Of a DNA stretch of 34,599 nt, positions 34,565 through 34,599 are shown one piece after another. The stretch is from positions 6,601 through 41,199 of the forward strand of contig KN885059.1 of the NCBI GenBank assembly GCA_000934455.1, given 5' to 3'. This DNA comes from Apostichopus parvimensis (Eukaryota; Echinodermata; Holothuroidea; Aspidochirotida; Stichopodidae). The number at the start of each line of letters is the position of its first letter. Within the stretch, counting starts at the first letter, position 1. Below the pieces are notes generated by a model, which saw only the letters and a list, made by a program, of their open reading frames with translations, ran no database searches and was not told the origin of the DNA. A program made the translations under genes and the position numbers.

Positions 34565-34570
34565 AATAAA
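34565..34570 (+). terminator. Polyadenylation signal AATAAA
   Basis: AATAAA about 139 bp after the stop of the cysteine-rich frame, followed by GT-rich AGTCTTGTGTTCTT. It suits the 3' end of a plus-strand transcript, though the hexamer is common in AT-rich DNA. Confidence 0.4.
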
Positions 34571-34599
34571 AGTCTTGTGTTCTTCAGCTCTACAGCAAA

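Overview
This is a window of animal nuclear DNA: AT-rich, intron-dominated, full of short inverted-repeat elements, a tRNA-derived SINE, minisatellites and homopolymer runs. The frequent TAGGCCTA-type words and the exon sequences suggest an echinoderm, possibly a sea cucumber. That assignment is an impression, not a database result.

Bases 1-10159 (minus strand) hold nearly all of one conserved gene, ADHFE1 (hydroxyacid-oxoacid transhydrogenase, an iron-dependent group III alcohol dehydrogenase of mitochondria). Fourteen coding exons can be read. All junctions keep frame, and all have GT-AG borders. About 459 residues are visible, and only the last few codons run off the left edge. The introns carry two copies of one TTAA-flanked MITE, a SINE whose flanking duplication copies the end of exon 11 with its splice donor, a G-rich/C-rich pair in a 257-bp intron, and a four-unit minisatellite.

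Bases 10160-17479 have no recognised gene. They hold an inverted-repeat element with a telomere-like CCCTAA core, a tandem duplication of about 215 bp, and a second, minus-strand SINE copy.

Bases 17480-20545 look like one decayed DNA transposon. It has 12-bp terminal inverted repeats next to TATA on both sides, eight direct copies of a 15-bp subterminal motif, and a minus-strand transposase-like pseudogene broken by two in-frame stops and about two frame changes.

Bases 20546-34140 are mostly non-coding. They contain a second inverted-repeat element between diverged direct repeats, a 144-bp foldback sequence, a tandem duplication of about 440 bp, a 21-bp minisatellite and a third MITE copy in reverse orientation.

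At the right edge (34141-34426, plus strand) is a cysteine-rich reading frame with spacing like a TGF-beta/GDNF-type cystine knot, followed by a polyadenylation signal. It may be the last exon of a secreted ligand gene.
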